From contig NZ_NOVE01000039.1 in NCBI RefSeq assembly GCF_002265625.1, forward strand, positions 1-34,772: a stretch of DNA of 34,772 nucleotides, given 5' to 3'. Made by a program: the position numbers and the translations under genes. Shown one piece after another: positions 1 through 7,460 of the stretch. Below the pieces are notes generated by a model, which was not told the DNA's origin, did not search any database, and was given only the letters and a program-made list of their open reading frames with translations. Source of the DNA: Prevotella sp. 885. GTDB lineage: Bacteria; Bacteroidota; Bacteroidia; Bacteroidales; Bacteroidaceae. Position 1 is the stretch's first letter, and each line of letters starts with the position of its first letter.

Positions 1-964
1 TGGCTATCCTTTTAAGGGCTGCATCCACATTAGCCTTGGCAGGAAGGTGAAACACAAAATCATCATCGCCTTTGGGTGGCATCCATGACAAGGCGGTATT
101 GCCGATTGGTACGGCATTGAGAGCCTTTGTTTTCTTTTGGACGATTACAAGCGTGTTCGTTTCCTTGTTTCTCTTGATGTCACTCCACCGCAGAGCCTTG
201 ATGTCGCTGATACGAAGTCCTGTCAGACTGGCGAAACCGAAAGCTCTCTGTGCTTCTACAACTCCTGGACTTCTCTCATCTGAAGCCATGAACCTTTTCA
301 GTTCATCGGGAGTGAGATACTGCTTATGTGATGTCTTTGGCTTGGGGAAGATGTCTGACTTCTCCAACTGGTAGAAAGGGTTAGCCTTTAACTTACCGAA
401 CTTGACAGCCTTGTTGAACACCGTCACTATGCGCTGTTGAACATTGTGAAGCGAGCCTTCACACAAAGGCTTGGCATCAACTCGTACATACTTCTGTGGT
501 ACATAGTCGTTCTTCAACCAAAGAAAGAATGCCTTGAACCATTCCTTGTCGAACTTCCTCAGAGTGATGTGAGGTCTGCGCTTGTTGGCAAGGAACTCGC
601 TCATTAGGTATTTCAGATACTTTGATTGGTCAACAATAGCCTTGGAGTAGTCTGTATTGTCGCTCATCCAGTCGATGTAAGTCTGGATCCAGTCCAAGAC
701 TTCGGGAGACTCGTCATTGGGGATTTCCTTCACAATCATCAAGTGACCTACCTCTGGGATGGTTTCTGGATGAAGAATACGCTCTGCCCTTATCTGGTGA
801 ACACGTTGCAATGTTTCTTCGTTTCTTGCTTTGGTCTCTGCATCAACCTCCGGCAACAAATAGAGGGAAAGAAATTCAAACTTGCGCTTGCCACCATCGT
901 AGATGTCAAGATACAAGCTTATGTTGTCGTTGGCAAGTGCCTTTTGTCTGATAGTTATTGTCAT
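1..964 (-). CDS. Tyrosine recombinase, C-terminus cut by window edge
   Basis: This is a phage-type tyrosine recombinase (integrase) that breaks and rejoins DNA strands through a tyrosine. The reading frame opens at an ATG at 964 and stays open to the window edge, giving about 321 residues. The N-terminus (MTITIRQKALANDN) begins an arm-binding domain of the Bacteroidetes type, with a LYLDIYDGGKRKFEF segment like that of its neighbour. A SAM-like core-binding domain follows. The first catalytic arginine is in the TGLRISDIKALRW motif. The HxxR box and the tyrosine would lie outside the window. It starts 27 bases after the stop of the upstream integrase, so the two are probably co-transcribed. 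It is not a copy of its neighbour: only the family motifs match. Confidence 0.88.
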   Translation of the reverse strand, partial: MTITIRQKALANDNISLYLDIYDGGKRKFEFLSLYLLPEVDAETKARNEETLQRVHQIRAERILHPETIPEVGHLMIVKEIPNDESPEVLDWIQTYIDWMSDNTDYSKAIVDQSKYLKYLMSEFLANKRRPHITLRKFDKEWFKAFFLWLKNDYVPQKYVRVDAKPLCEGSLHNVQQRIVTVFNKAVKFGKLKANPFYQLEKSDIFPKPKTSHKQYLTPDELKRFMASDERSPGVVEAQRAFGFASLTGLRISDIKALRWSDIKRNKETNTLVIVQKKTKALNAVPIGNTALSWMPPKGDDDFVFHLPAKANVDAALKRIA

Positions 965-991
965 GTCTCTATATGTTTTGTTGTCAATGAT

Positions 992-2164
992 TTATGTGAA
1001 CATACCGTCAATGAGGTTAATGGCTTCCTCCTTCTTCTTATCCACGATTTTAGCATAGATTTCCGTGGTCTGAATGTTGGAATGTCCCATCAGCTTGCTT
1101 GTGGTAAAAAGGTCTGCACCGAGCGTGAGCATCATCGTTCCGAACGTGTGCCGTGAGCAATGGAATGAGATATGCTTCTCAATGCCAGCCGCTTCCGCCC
1201 ATTTGCGGAGAGCTCTGCCTATAACGGTCTGTGTGGTTGGTATATCAAAGAAAGGAATTTCATTTCCTCTTGGCTTTGGCAACCACCGTTTAGCCTCTTC
1301 CGAGAGAGGTATTATAACTGGCTTCTCCGTCTTTTGCATTTCCATGTCTATGTATTCGCCCTTTCCGTCAGCGGTCTTGAAGATGTGCATCGGAGCAAGA
1401 CGGTACATGTCGCTTAATCGCAATCCTGTAAAACAGGCGAAGATGAAAGCCTCCTTGACTTCTGGACGGTAACTGTCCGTAGCCATGAGGGTGCGAAGTT
1501 CCTCAATGGTCAGATACTCTTTCTTGCCGTCCTTGGGTTGGATGCGTTCACGTGCATCAAGTTCCTTCATAGGGTTGTTGCGGATAATGCCTTGTCGCAC
1601 AGCGTTGTTGAGTGCGGTAGAGAACATTCCGAGGTATCTGCTTGCCGTATTCTCGCTGATAGGTCTTGGCTCGCCATACTTGATATGGGAATTTGGGAAG
1701 TTACGCAAGAACTTCACATATCCACGGCAGAACTCCGCATTGACCTCTTCAAGCGAAATGAAGCCTTTATTGGTCTCGTCAAGATACTTCTCCACAGTGT
1801 GCATCATTTCCACACGGCAATGGAGCGTTGACTTCTTGATGCCGACACCACCTTCACAATACTTCTTTATCCATGTGGTAAGAAGCATCGAGCCTTGTTT
1901 TACTGTCTCCCAGTCCTGTATGCCGTGACCATGAAGGGCTTTGATGCGCTCTGCCTTGATGCGTTCTGCAACCGCCATAGTCTGCTTGTTCTGTTCCTTG
2001 CAGACGGGGTTGATTTCGGGGACGAGGTAGAGTTTTAGATACTCATACTTCCTCACTCCCTTATAGTAGATGTCAAGATAGATGCTCTTGTTGCCATCTG
2101 CGAGCGACTTCAACCGAATTTTAATCGGCTCTTTCAGCTTTACTTGTTTCTTTGGTCTTGCCAT
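992..2164 (-). CDS. Tyrosine recombinase (integrase)
   Basis: This is a complete 390-residue tyrosine recombinase. The N-terminal arm-binding segment (SIYLDIYYKGVRKYEYL) is typical of Bacteroidetes mobile-element integrases. The core-binding domain spans roughly residues 100-210. The catalytic domain shows arginine I in FTGLRLSDMYRL, the HxxR box in FHCSRHTFG, a second histidine in LMGHSNIQTTEIY, and the nucleophilic tyrosine in the same motif. All catalytic residues are present, so it should be active. The ATG at 2164 is well placed. It is the first gene of a tandem integrase pair. About 200 bases separate it from the DUF4134 gene upstream, so it may have its own promoter. Confidence 0.93.
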   Translation of the reverse strand: MARPKKQVKLKEPIKIRLKSLADGNKSIYLDIYYKGVRKYEYLKLYLVPEINPVCKEQNKQTMAVAERIKAERIKALHGHGIQDWETVKQGSMLLTTWIKKYCEGGVGIKKSTLHCRVEMMHTVEKYLDETNKGFISLEEVNAEFCRGYVKFLRNFPNSHIKYGEPRPISENTASRYLGMFSTALNNAVRQGIIRNNPMKELDARERIQPKDGKKEYLTIEELRTLMATDSYRPEVKEAFIFACFTGLRLSDMYRLAPMHIFKTADGKGEYIDMEMQKTEKPVIIPLSEEAKRWLPKPRGNEIPFFDIPTTQTVIGRALRKWAEAAGIEKHISFHCSRHTFGTMMLTLGADLFTTSKLMGHSNIQTTEIYAKIVDKKKEEAINLIDGMFT

Positions 2165-2325
2165 GATGTATGAAGTGTTATTTTGTTTTTGTATTCTGCT
2201 ACATTGGAGGGTCTTTCTCCCTCTTGTTGAAAGTTCATGTCAGATATGGTTTCCTATGCTGACATTTACTTTTCTTTCTCTTCCCTTACTTCGGAAAACT
2301 GATGTAAAGATAAGAAAATAAACCG

Positions 2326-2356
2326 AGAAACGAGAAACAAAACAGAAACAAGAAAC
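2326..2356. repeat. Four AGAAAC repeats upstream of integrase gene
   Basis: The hexamer AGAAAC occurs at 2326-2331, 2333-2338, 2344-2349 and 2351-2356, in the gap between the first DUF4134 gene and the tandem integrases. The spacings are 7, 11 and 7 bases. Short direct repeats next to integrase genes can be arm-type binding sites or operators, but nothing else here supports that. The tract is also simply purine-rich. Confidence 0.4.
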
Positions 2357-2362
2357 AGTCTT

Positions 2363-2770
2363 TTATGTCTTTTTAAGAGTGAGTTTAGCAAACATCGGAA
2401 AATTCAAATAGTCGTATAAAGCATTGATACTTAGCGCATTTACTTTTATTTGCTTTCTTGTCTTTTCAAACGCATTTTTAAGGACTAAGATATTCTTGAC
2501 ATCCTGCTCCTCATTGTTCATAGCGATGTAAACGCTGATAGCACCCACAACAGCAACTACACCGGCAATGGCGTAGCAGAGCTTAACCACAAAAGGTACA
2601 TACTTGGCAATCTCCTCCGTCACAGTTGCGAGGGCATCTGTTCCGGCTGTGTAATCACCAGCTGCGTTCTGTGCATAGGTCGCCAATGTTCCACAGAAAA
2701 GGAGCATGGCGAGCGTCTTCATACGCTTGGCACTGAAAAGATTCTTTGCGAAATTCTTGATTTTCTTCAT
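2363..2770 (-). CDS. DUF4134 (TraE-type) protein with atypical C-terminus
   Basis: DUF4134 proteins are small inner-membrane components of Bacteroidetes conjugation machines (TraE of CTnDOT-type elements). The ATG at 2770 gives 135 residues and starts directly on a signal peptide (MKKIKNFAKN, hydrophobic stretch, ATYA-QNAAG). A longer frame from 2809 would put charged residues before the signal. The family core is clear: a GTDAL segment, a membrane helix around VVKLCYAIAGVVAVVGAISVY, then MNNEEQDVK. After that the usual third hydrophobic segment (SIMMxxGACxF type, intact in the neighbouring paralogue) is absent. In its place is a charged tail of about 40 residues, NILVLKNAFEKTRKQIK onward. 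This looks like truncation or recombination at the 3' end, so the protein may not work normally. Confidence 0.75.
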   Translation of the reverse strand: MKKIKNFAKNLFSAKRMKTLAMLLFCGTLATYAQNAAGDYTAGTDALATVTEEIAKYVPFVVKLCYAIAGVVAVVGAISVYIAMNNEEQDVKNILVLKNAFEKTRKQIKVNALSINALYDYLNFPMFAKLTLKKT

Positions 2771-2857
2771 TTGATTTCTTTTGATGTTACTTAAAAAAAA
2801 TACACTCATTTATCTCTCCTGCAGGTTGAGATGTTTTGTTATCCTATCTTTTTTACC

Positions 2858-3211
2858 TTATACAATATTATAACCGAAGAATGCAGGGAACAGGATAGTT
2901 GCTCCTATCATGAAAAGGCAGGCTCCAATCAGCATCATGATGGATTTGGTTACGTCACCTTCGCCCGTATTCATCTTTATATAGATTTGCAAAACTCCTA
3001 TGATAGCTACGATGGCAGCTATGGCATACACCAAATAGACTACATAGAGCATCATTGTTACCGTAAAGTCATGAGCATTGCTCAGTGCGTCTGCTCCCCA
3101 GCTATAATCGACACCTCCGCATTTGGCTGATGCCAACATTGGCTGGAAGAGCATGACACCTATTAACATTATGGCAAACAAAAGATTGTGTTTACAGCTT
3201 ATCTCTGGCAT
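2858..3211 (-). CDS. DUF4134 (TraE-type) conjugation protein
   Basis: A 117-residue protein with a signal peptide (residues 1-29, ending MLASA). The mature DUF4134 sequence follows: GVDYSWGADAL, a membrane helix around residues 50-72 (LYVVYLVYAIAAIVAIIGVL), the IYIKMNTGEGDVTKS linker and a second helix, SIMMLIGACLFMIGATILF. This is the complete family architecture. In conjugative transposons this family sits just before the TraF and TraG genes, but neither is present here. Its start overlaps the upstream gene by 20 bases, so translation is probably coupled. It lies upstream of a second, diverged DUF4134 gene. Confidence 0.82.
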   Translation of the reverse strand: MPEISCKHNLLFAIMLIGVMLFQPMLASAKCGGVDYSWGADALSNAHDFTVTMMLYVVYLVYAIAAIVAIIGVLQIYIKMNTGEGDVTKSIMMLIGACLFMIGATILFPAFFGYNIV

Positions 3212-3668
3212 TCTTCTTTTCTATTTTTCGGGTGTTGTGCTTATTGTTGAGATTCTGCATAAACTCATCTGAGAGGTAACTGCATTGTGGCACTGGATCT
3301 ATGTGCTCCAAAATCTCATCGTTCTTCTCGTTGAGTTCTTCACTGGTCACGGTATGTGACTGTGGCTGTTGCGATTGCTCTTCACCAGAAGGAGGTTGCG
3401 GATATGGCACGTTTCCTGTCGGGTTGACAACTCTGAGTCCATCATCCGTGATTTGCTCCGTGAAGGTCATGTCACCCTCGTCAGGACCCTCGTTGCGTTC
3501 TTCGATTGCAACTGGCTGTTCCTCATTGGTCAAATCACCTACATCATAGGTCTCTTCTTCTGTTTTCTTTTCATCCTTCTTTCCATGTAGGTCTAAAGTG
3601 ATCATTACTGCAAAGTACACTACATACACAAAAGTGAGGACGAGCGCAAAAATTACGAATCCTGACAT
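3192..3668 (-). CDS. Single-pass membrane protein with acidic, Pro/Gln-rich tail
   Basis: An unrecognised 158-residue protein. Residues 1-24 (MSGFVIFALVLTFVYVVYFA) form one membrane helix. The remainder is hydrophilic and strongly acidic up to about residue 75, then proline/glutamine-rich (YPQPPSGEEQSQQPQS). Near the end is a segment SYLSDEFMQNLNNKHNTRKIEKK that may be a short folded module. The ATG at 3668 is preferred over an in-frame TTG at 3674. The overlap with the following DUF4134 gene suggests a shared membrane complex. The topology resembles small accessory conjugation proteins, but I cannot assign a family. Confidence 0.7.
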   Translation of the reverse strand: MSGFVIFALVLTFVYVVYFAVMITLDLHGKKDEKKTEEETYDVGDLTNEEQPVAIEERNEGPDEGDMTFTEQITDDGLRVVNPTGNVPYPQPPSGEEQSQQPQSHTVTSEELNEKNDEILEHIDPVPQCSYLSDEFMQNLNNKHNTRKIEKKNARDKL

Positions 3669-3832
3669 TTTCAATCTGAATTTTATTTGTTATTTTTATT
3701 GTTATCATACTCGGAACTTACATCCGACGAGTCGGCGTATTTCCCAAAAACAGTGCAAAGGAACATATATTTGTGCGATAAATGAAAAAACAGAGCTAAA
3801 ACCGTTTCAGTCTTAACACAGATTATAAAAGA

Positions 3833-3860
3833 AGTATGATAATTTTTTAATAATCATACT
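3833..3860. repeat. Inverted repeat AGTATGAT / ATCATACT
   Basis: Arms at 3833-3840 and 3853-3860 flank a 12-base AT-only loop, in the gap between the primase-like gene and the membrane-protein gene. The same octamer occurs in three other non-coding stretches of the element (3704-3711, 7660-7667, 10270-10277). It could be an operator upstream of the 3668 gene. The octamer also occurs by chance inside some genes where Lys-Tyr-Asp is encoded. Confidence 0.4.
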
Positions 3861-3887
3861 ATAAAATATCGAAAGGGCGTATAATAC

Positions 3888-3919
3888 AAAAAAGGAGACC
3901 CTCTCGAAAGAGAACCTCC
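3888..3919 (-). terminator. Intrinsic terminator after the primase-like gene
   Basis: On the minus strand the RNA forms AGGAG-GUU-CUCU, a UUCG loop, then AGAG-GGU-CUCCU, followed by six T. The three central pairs are G-U wobbles. It lies 31 bases past the stop of the primase-like gene and separates the replication module from the DUF4134 cluster. Confidence 0.75.
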
Positions 3920-3949
3920 TGAATGGTCAGTGATATGGCATTTGGGACA

Positions 3950-4900
3950 CTATTTGGGTGGTTTGATGATACCATTGATTACATCATTAACATCTTTGTA
4001 GTTGGCATATCGATGGGATTCATCTATCACTTTATCCTGATAAGCAACTTTTATCTTCTCTACAGTCTTTGCACCTGCATCATCGTTGTCCAGATAACAA
4101 TGTATAAGAGTGTATTCCTGCAGGTATGGCAGCAGAACCTTGATGTTACTGACAGAGTTGAGAACGAAGTAGTCGCATTCATGTGGCAGGCAAAGCTCAT
4201 TTCCTGTTATCCATCTCTTGATACTGGCATATGTCAGCATATCAAAGAAACCTTCAAAGATGCAGCATTCTTTGTGTAGCTCATTGTTTGGTCTGATGAT
4301 TGAAATCGACTTTTTGCCAATGCTTCGTTTGCTGTATTTGTTCCTTGCTTCCATTCCACCCTCGATATTCTCAAAGGCTATGGCATAGTAACTCTTGTCA
4401 TAGATACGATAATGTACTTCCTTGCAATACTCTTTGGCAATGTCATAGTCTATGCGTCTCTGCAAAATGTAGTCTCTGAGATAAGGATGACTGAGGCCTA
4501 CGATACGCTCAATGATGGTGTTGTTTTCTTTTGCCTTCTCTCGCTGAGCAACTTGCTCTTGTTTCCAGGCTTCCTTTCTCTCATCTTCCTTCCTTTGGGC
4601 TTCATAATCCGCAGAATATTGAAGATGGTGCTCTTTTATCTTCTGTTCCAGATAGGTCAGAACTTCATGGTTGTTCCAGGAAGGATTCATCTTCTGAACC
4701 AGGTTGATGAGATTGCCACCTTCGCCTGCACCAAAGTCGTTCCATAGATTCTTCTTGGGACTGACATTGAATGAAGGCGATGCCTCAGTTCTTAAAGGAG
4801 ACAGATACCAATAGTTCTCCTTTAATATATATACATGATGGTAACCCTGTGATTCCAGGAACTGCACAATGCTGACTGATTTGATTTCTTCTATAGTCAT
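3950..4900 (-). CDS. Toprim primase-like protein
   Basis: A 316-residue protein related to DnaG-type primases of Bacteroidetes mobile elements, probably used in replication or transfer of the excised element. The N-terminus follows the CHC2 zinc-finger fold (YWYLSPLRTEASPSFNVSPKKNLWNDFGAGEGGNLINLV). The expected zinc ligands are absent: CPFH is replaced by SPLR and CxxC by DFGA. A charged coiled-coil linker covers about residues 90-125. The Toprim domain carries the glutamate motif IFEGFFD near residue 217 and the acidic motif YLDNDDAG near residue 270. Both are intact, so metal-dependent catalysis is plausible. It follows the ATPase gene by 70 bases and has its own ATG at 4900. Confidence 0.85.
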   Translation of the reverse strand: MTIEEIKSVSIVQFLESQGYHHVYILKENYWYLSPLRTEASPSFNVSPKKNLWNDFGAGEGGNLINLVQKMNPSWNNHEVLTYLEQKIKEHHLQYSADYEAQRKEDERKEAWKQEQVAQREKAKENNTIIERIVGLSHPYLRDYILQRRIDYDIAKEYCKEVHYRIYDKSYYAIAFENIEGGMEARNKYSKRSIGKKSISIIRPNNELHKECCIFEGFFDMLTYASIKRWITGNELCLPHECDYFVLNSVSNIKVLLPYLQEYTLIHCYLDNDDAGAKTVEKIKVAYQDKVIDESHRYANYKDVNDVINGIIKPPK

Positions 4901-4970
4901 GCTGTTACATATATTATGGGTACATATTAGTTTAATATATATATACCCGGTTAAACTTAAACTTATAAAC

Positions 4971-6104
4971 TTACTTGGACGGAAACAGAGTAGGGTGATA
5001 ATGGTAGCCGTCTTTCTCTTTTGTTATCAACTTTCGTTCATTGAAAATCTTCAACATCTCCTTCACGGCATTATCACCACGCTTGTAACCTTCTTCGGCA
5101 TAAGCTTCACCCAGAGCCTTTACCAGATCGACGTATCTCTGTGGGGTACTCTTGGAGAAAATCTTTTGAAGTACCATCGTATGAACATCGTCTGGCAGAG
5201 AGGTGAGCGGCTTGTCTTTGGGCTTGACAACAGTGACATGATAACCGACATCAAGTACAGGCAGAGAGTTATCGTCAATGTGGAATGCCCAGCTCGAAAA
5301 CTCTTTGTCTCGCATATGCATGGGTCTTACCTCACTGATATTGGCATCCTGCTTGTTCTTGCTGATAATCAGCACCGTTTCTGCCTTGTTTTCCAACTCT
5401 GTACCAATATGACCACGAGTGTTGTTGTCATTCTTGTTAAGGTGTAGTACGCAATGGATATGCAGATCATACTTGCTCGTCCATGCCATCAGCATCGTCA
5501 TTACGTCTGTAGACTCCTTGGCATTGTTGATGTCGTACATGAGATCTCGCAAACCATCGATAATGACAAGTCCCACACCATCAAATGTTCTTAGCGCATA
5601 ATCTATAAGGGCTATGCGTAGAGTAGGAGTGAACTCTCTTAGTCCATAGAATTTGATGCGCTTGTCTTCCTTGTTAAGGCTGAGTCCTGCCAATCGGTAG
5701 ATTCGCTCAACAACATTGTGGCAATGATAGCGACTCTGCTCCGTATCGAAATAGAGGATCTGTCTCTTTCCTTCAGGAAAACTTGCCCGGTAGTTGAGCA
5801 CAGTGGAATTGGTTAACGCTGCTGCTACCATCGCCGTGATGTTGAACGTCTTTTTACTCTTTGCCTTACCAGTTGATGCGCTGAAATTTCCGAAAGTGGC
5901 AATGGTACAGTCACCGACCCATAACACCTGGGGTGGTACGGGCGGTTTTTCTGAAGCTTTTATCTCTCCTTGTCTGAGATAGCTTTCCAGTTCACTGTCG
6001 TTGAAAGCGCTCTTGCACAGCATGCCTACTTCCAGGGAACCTGCTGCAGACTCTTCTTTCTCACTTTTACTGTTTCTTCCTCTTGCTGCCATTGCTTCTT
6101 TCAT
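4971..6104 (-). CDS. RecA-like AAA ATPase (RepA/DnaB-type) of mobile element
   Basis: A 377-residue P-loop ATPase, probably a replicative helicase or loader for the element. A variant Walker A, GKAKSKKTFN, lies near residues 79-88. An ILYFDTEQS strand follows, then Walker B, GLVIIDGLRDLM, around residue 185. Next come the HIHCVLHLNKND and GHIGTELENKAETVL motifs typical of RepA-like ATPases. The C-terminus (about residues 290-377) looks like a winged-helix domain. The ATG at 6104 is preferred. An in-frame TTG at 6131 would extend it by nine residues, overlapping the small upstream frame further. It sits between an HTH gene and the primase-like gene, the usual order in Bacteroidetes mobilizable elements. 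Confidence 0.88.
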   Translation of the reverse strand: MKEAMAARGRNSKSEKEESAAGSLEVGMLCKSAFNDSELESYLRQGEIKASEKPPVPPQVLWVGDCTIATFGNFSASTGKAKSKKTFNITAMVAAALTNSTVLNYRASFPEGKRQILYFDTEQSRYHCHNVVERIYRLAGLSLNKEDKRIKFYGLREFTPTLRIALIDYALRTFDGVGLVIIDGLRDLMYDINNAKESTDVMTMLMAWTSKYDLHIHCVLHLNKNDNNTRGHIGTELENKAETVLIISKNKQDANISEVRPMHMRDKEFSSWAFHIDDNSLPVLDVGYHVTVVKPKDKPLTSLPDDVHTMVLQKIFSKSTPQRYVDLVKALGEAYAEEGYKRGDNAVKEMLKIFNERKLITKEKDGYHYHPTLFPSK

Positions 6105-6213
6105 TTTGATTTCTACACTTTGAGGGGTCAATCACTATCTCAGACTTTTCCAAGAGAGCCGTCAGTTGGACATCAGAATAAACTCTGGTCTTGTTTTTCT
6201 TTCTGTCTTTCAT
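6067..6213 (-). CDS. Possible 48-residue basic peptide overlapping the ATPase start
   Basis: The frame opens with ATG at 6213 (MKDRKKNKTRVYSDVQLTAL) and closes with TAA at 6067, running 38 bases into the ATPase gene. It lies only 9 bases after the HTH stop and bridges the HTH and ATPase genes, as a translationally coupled leader would. The peptide is very basic at both ends, with a short amphipathic middle. I recognise no family. The chance of a spurious frame of this length is appreciable. Confidence 0.4.
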   Translation of the reverse strand: MKDRKKNKTRVYSDVQLTALLEKSEIVIDPSKCRNQNERSNGSKRKKQ

Positions 6214-6222
6214 AACGCTTCT

Positions 6223-6561
6223 CTATTTGTTGGCGCTGTCCTTTCGTGCCGGGGTGATATGGTTGTTGCGCATCCATTTCAAAAGTTCCTTCTTGTCGAA
6301 ATAGATGGTTTTGCCCTGTGGCTTGTAGTGAGGGATCTCCATGTTCATGGTGAGCTTGTATATCTGTGACTGCGAAACGCCAAGATACTCCGCTACCTCG
6401 GTGGTGGTGAGCATCTCCTTGTTTGAGAAATATCTTTCCTCAATCTTTGAAAGACGCTCGTTAAGAGCCTCAGGTTCTACTGAAGTGAGTTCCTTTACTC
6501 TCATTTCCAAAAGTTCAACTCTCTTGGCAAGTATGTTCATATCAATTTTACTATTTCCCAT
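6223..6561 (-). CDS. Helix-turn-helix DNA-binding protein (excisionase-like)
   Basis: A 112-residue protein with an N-terminal coiled coil (about residues 8-40, LAKRVELLEMRVKEL) and a MerR/excisionase-type winged helix (LTTTEVAEYLGVSQSQIYKLT, then a wing GKTIYFDKKELLKWM). Proteins of this kind act as excision factors and regulators in Bacteroidetes elements. The ATG at 6561 is chosen over a TTG at 6588. A promoter-like box and a GC-rich hairpin lie just upstream. It is the first gene of the HTH-ATPase-primase module and may autoregulate it. Confidence 0.85.
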   Translation of the reverse strand: MGNSKIDMNILAKRVELLEMRVKELTSVEPEALNERLSKIEERYFSNKEMLTTTEVAEYLGVSQSQIYKLTMNMEIPHYKPQGKTIYFDKKELLKWMRNNHITPARKDSANK

Positions 6562-6591
6562 TTTCTTAATACTTTTATTGTTAGACAATAA

Positions 6592-6625
6592 GGGGGCTAC
6601 CCCCGAAACTGAATCGATTCGGGGG
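6592..6625 (-). promoter_or_regulatory. Mutually exclusive hairpins in the HTH gene leader
   Basis: On the minus strand the leader reads CCCCCGAA, ten bases, TTCGGGGG, TAG, CCCCC. The central G5 tract can pair with the upstream arm (6618-6625 with 6600-6607, eight pairs) or the downstream C5 tract (6592-6596 with 6600-6604, five pairs over a 3-base loop). The first palindrome overlaps the expected transcription start from the box at 6626-6633, so it could equally be a DNA operator. Confidence 0.5.
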
Positions 6626-6633
6626 CAAAATTA
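6626..6633 (-). promoter_or_regulatory. Bacteroidetes -7 box (TAATTTTG) for the HTH-ATPase-primase module
   Basis: The minus strand reads TAATTTTG, matching TAnnTTTG, 65 bases upstream of the ATG at 6561. A partial -33 (GTTG) lies 18 bases further upstream at 6652-6655. Confidence 0.45.
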
Positions 6634-6665
6634 CCCCAATAAAATCTAATACAACCGACCTTACT

Positions 6666-6687
6666 CCTGACACTCGGAAGTGTCAGG
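6666..6687. repeat. Perfect 9-bp inverted repeat with 4-base loop
   Basis: CCTGACACT (6666-6674) and AGTGTCAGG (6679-6687) flank CGGA. A wobble pair and a further C-G pair extend the stem. Neither strand has a T-run after it, so it is not a standard terminator. It lies between the 241-residue gene and the HTH module promoter. A protein-binding palindrome or a structured nick/replication site are possibilities. Confidence 0.6.
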
Positions 6688-6734
6688 GGGGATGTAAGGA
6701 GATTTTTCTTTTCAGTTGTTTAACTTACTTTACT

Positions 6735-7460
6735 TCATCGCATTTCTTTCAGTTGTTTTGCAAAATCCAGAAACTCCCCATTTGGGAACTTTGCAGATGA
6801 AGCCTTCAGTTCACTAAGTCGGCTGCTGATAGCACCTCGCTTGGATGCCTTTCCCGTACTCTTAGGGATGAGCAGCTGATTGTCCGCAATAAGTGATACC
6901 CAGTTGTGGGGAATCATCTTCTCGATAGACAAAGCATACAGCAATTGAAGTACCTGTCGCATGTTGACTACAACCAGAGATTCTTCCAACGCACATTTGA
7001 AGAATCCGTCCATCGTTTCTTCATCGATACCATCTACAAAGAAATTCGACTCATTGGCGAATTTCGTAATGAGTCGAATCTGTTCTGGAGTGAATGAAGC
7101 AAGAATACGAGGGCTTTCAACCACAACTTCAATGTGGTTGAACTCATAAAACATTGTCTCAAAGTCTCCTTTCTCAAATGAGGACTTGGTGAAGTACTTG
7201 GTGACAAGGTCTTTTCTGGTTGTAAGCAACTCATACAAGCTGAATACATGCTTGAAATGGTTGCGGACGATCTGCTCCTCGGAAGAGAAGACCGGGAGGT
7301 GATAGCTAACAAAGTCGTTGACATATCTGTCATACAACTTGCCATCGTTAAGGATTTCCGACTTGTACTGCTCGTAAGCAGCACGATAGAGTGTCCAAAG
7401 CTCATCTTTGGAAAGCTCAATCTCTTGTTTTGGACAATGATCTGAGCATTGTAAACACAA
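6735..7460 (-). CDS. Hypothetical protein without an ATG start
   Basis: An unrecognised protein of up to 241 residues. It is mostly alpha-helical and acidic in the middle, with a basic C-terminus (KSTGKASKRGAISSRLSEL). The frame has no early ATG. The furthest plausible start is a TTG at 7460 (coding MCLQCSDHCPK, with three closely spaced cysteines). A good ATG at 7497 with a suitable leader starts MSQKNNSSVLSLF in another frame and stops after 26 codons. Removing one T from the T5 run near 7461-7465 would join the two frames. The gene may therefore start at TTG, be frameshifted, or carry a sequencing error. It lies downstream of an HTH gene and a -7 box at 7605-7612. Confidence 0.65.
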   Translation of the reverse strand: MCLQCSDHCPKQEIELSKDELWTLYRAAYEQYKSEILNDGKLYDRYVNDFVSYHLPVFSSEEQIVRNHFKHVFSLYELLTTRKDLVTKYFTKSSFEKGDFETMFYEFNHIEVVVESPRILASFTPEQIRLITKFANESNFFVDGIDEETMDGFFKCALEESLVVVNMRQVLQLLYALSIEKMIPHNWVSLIADNQLLIPKSTGKASKRGAISSRLSELKASSAKFPNGEFLDFAKQLKEMR

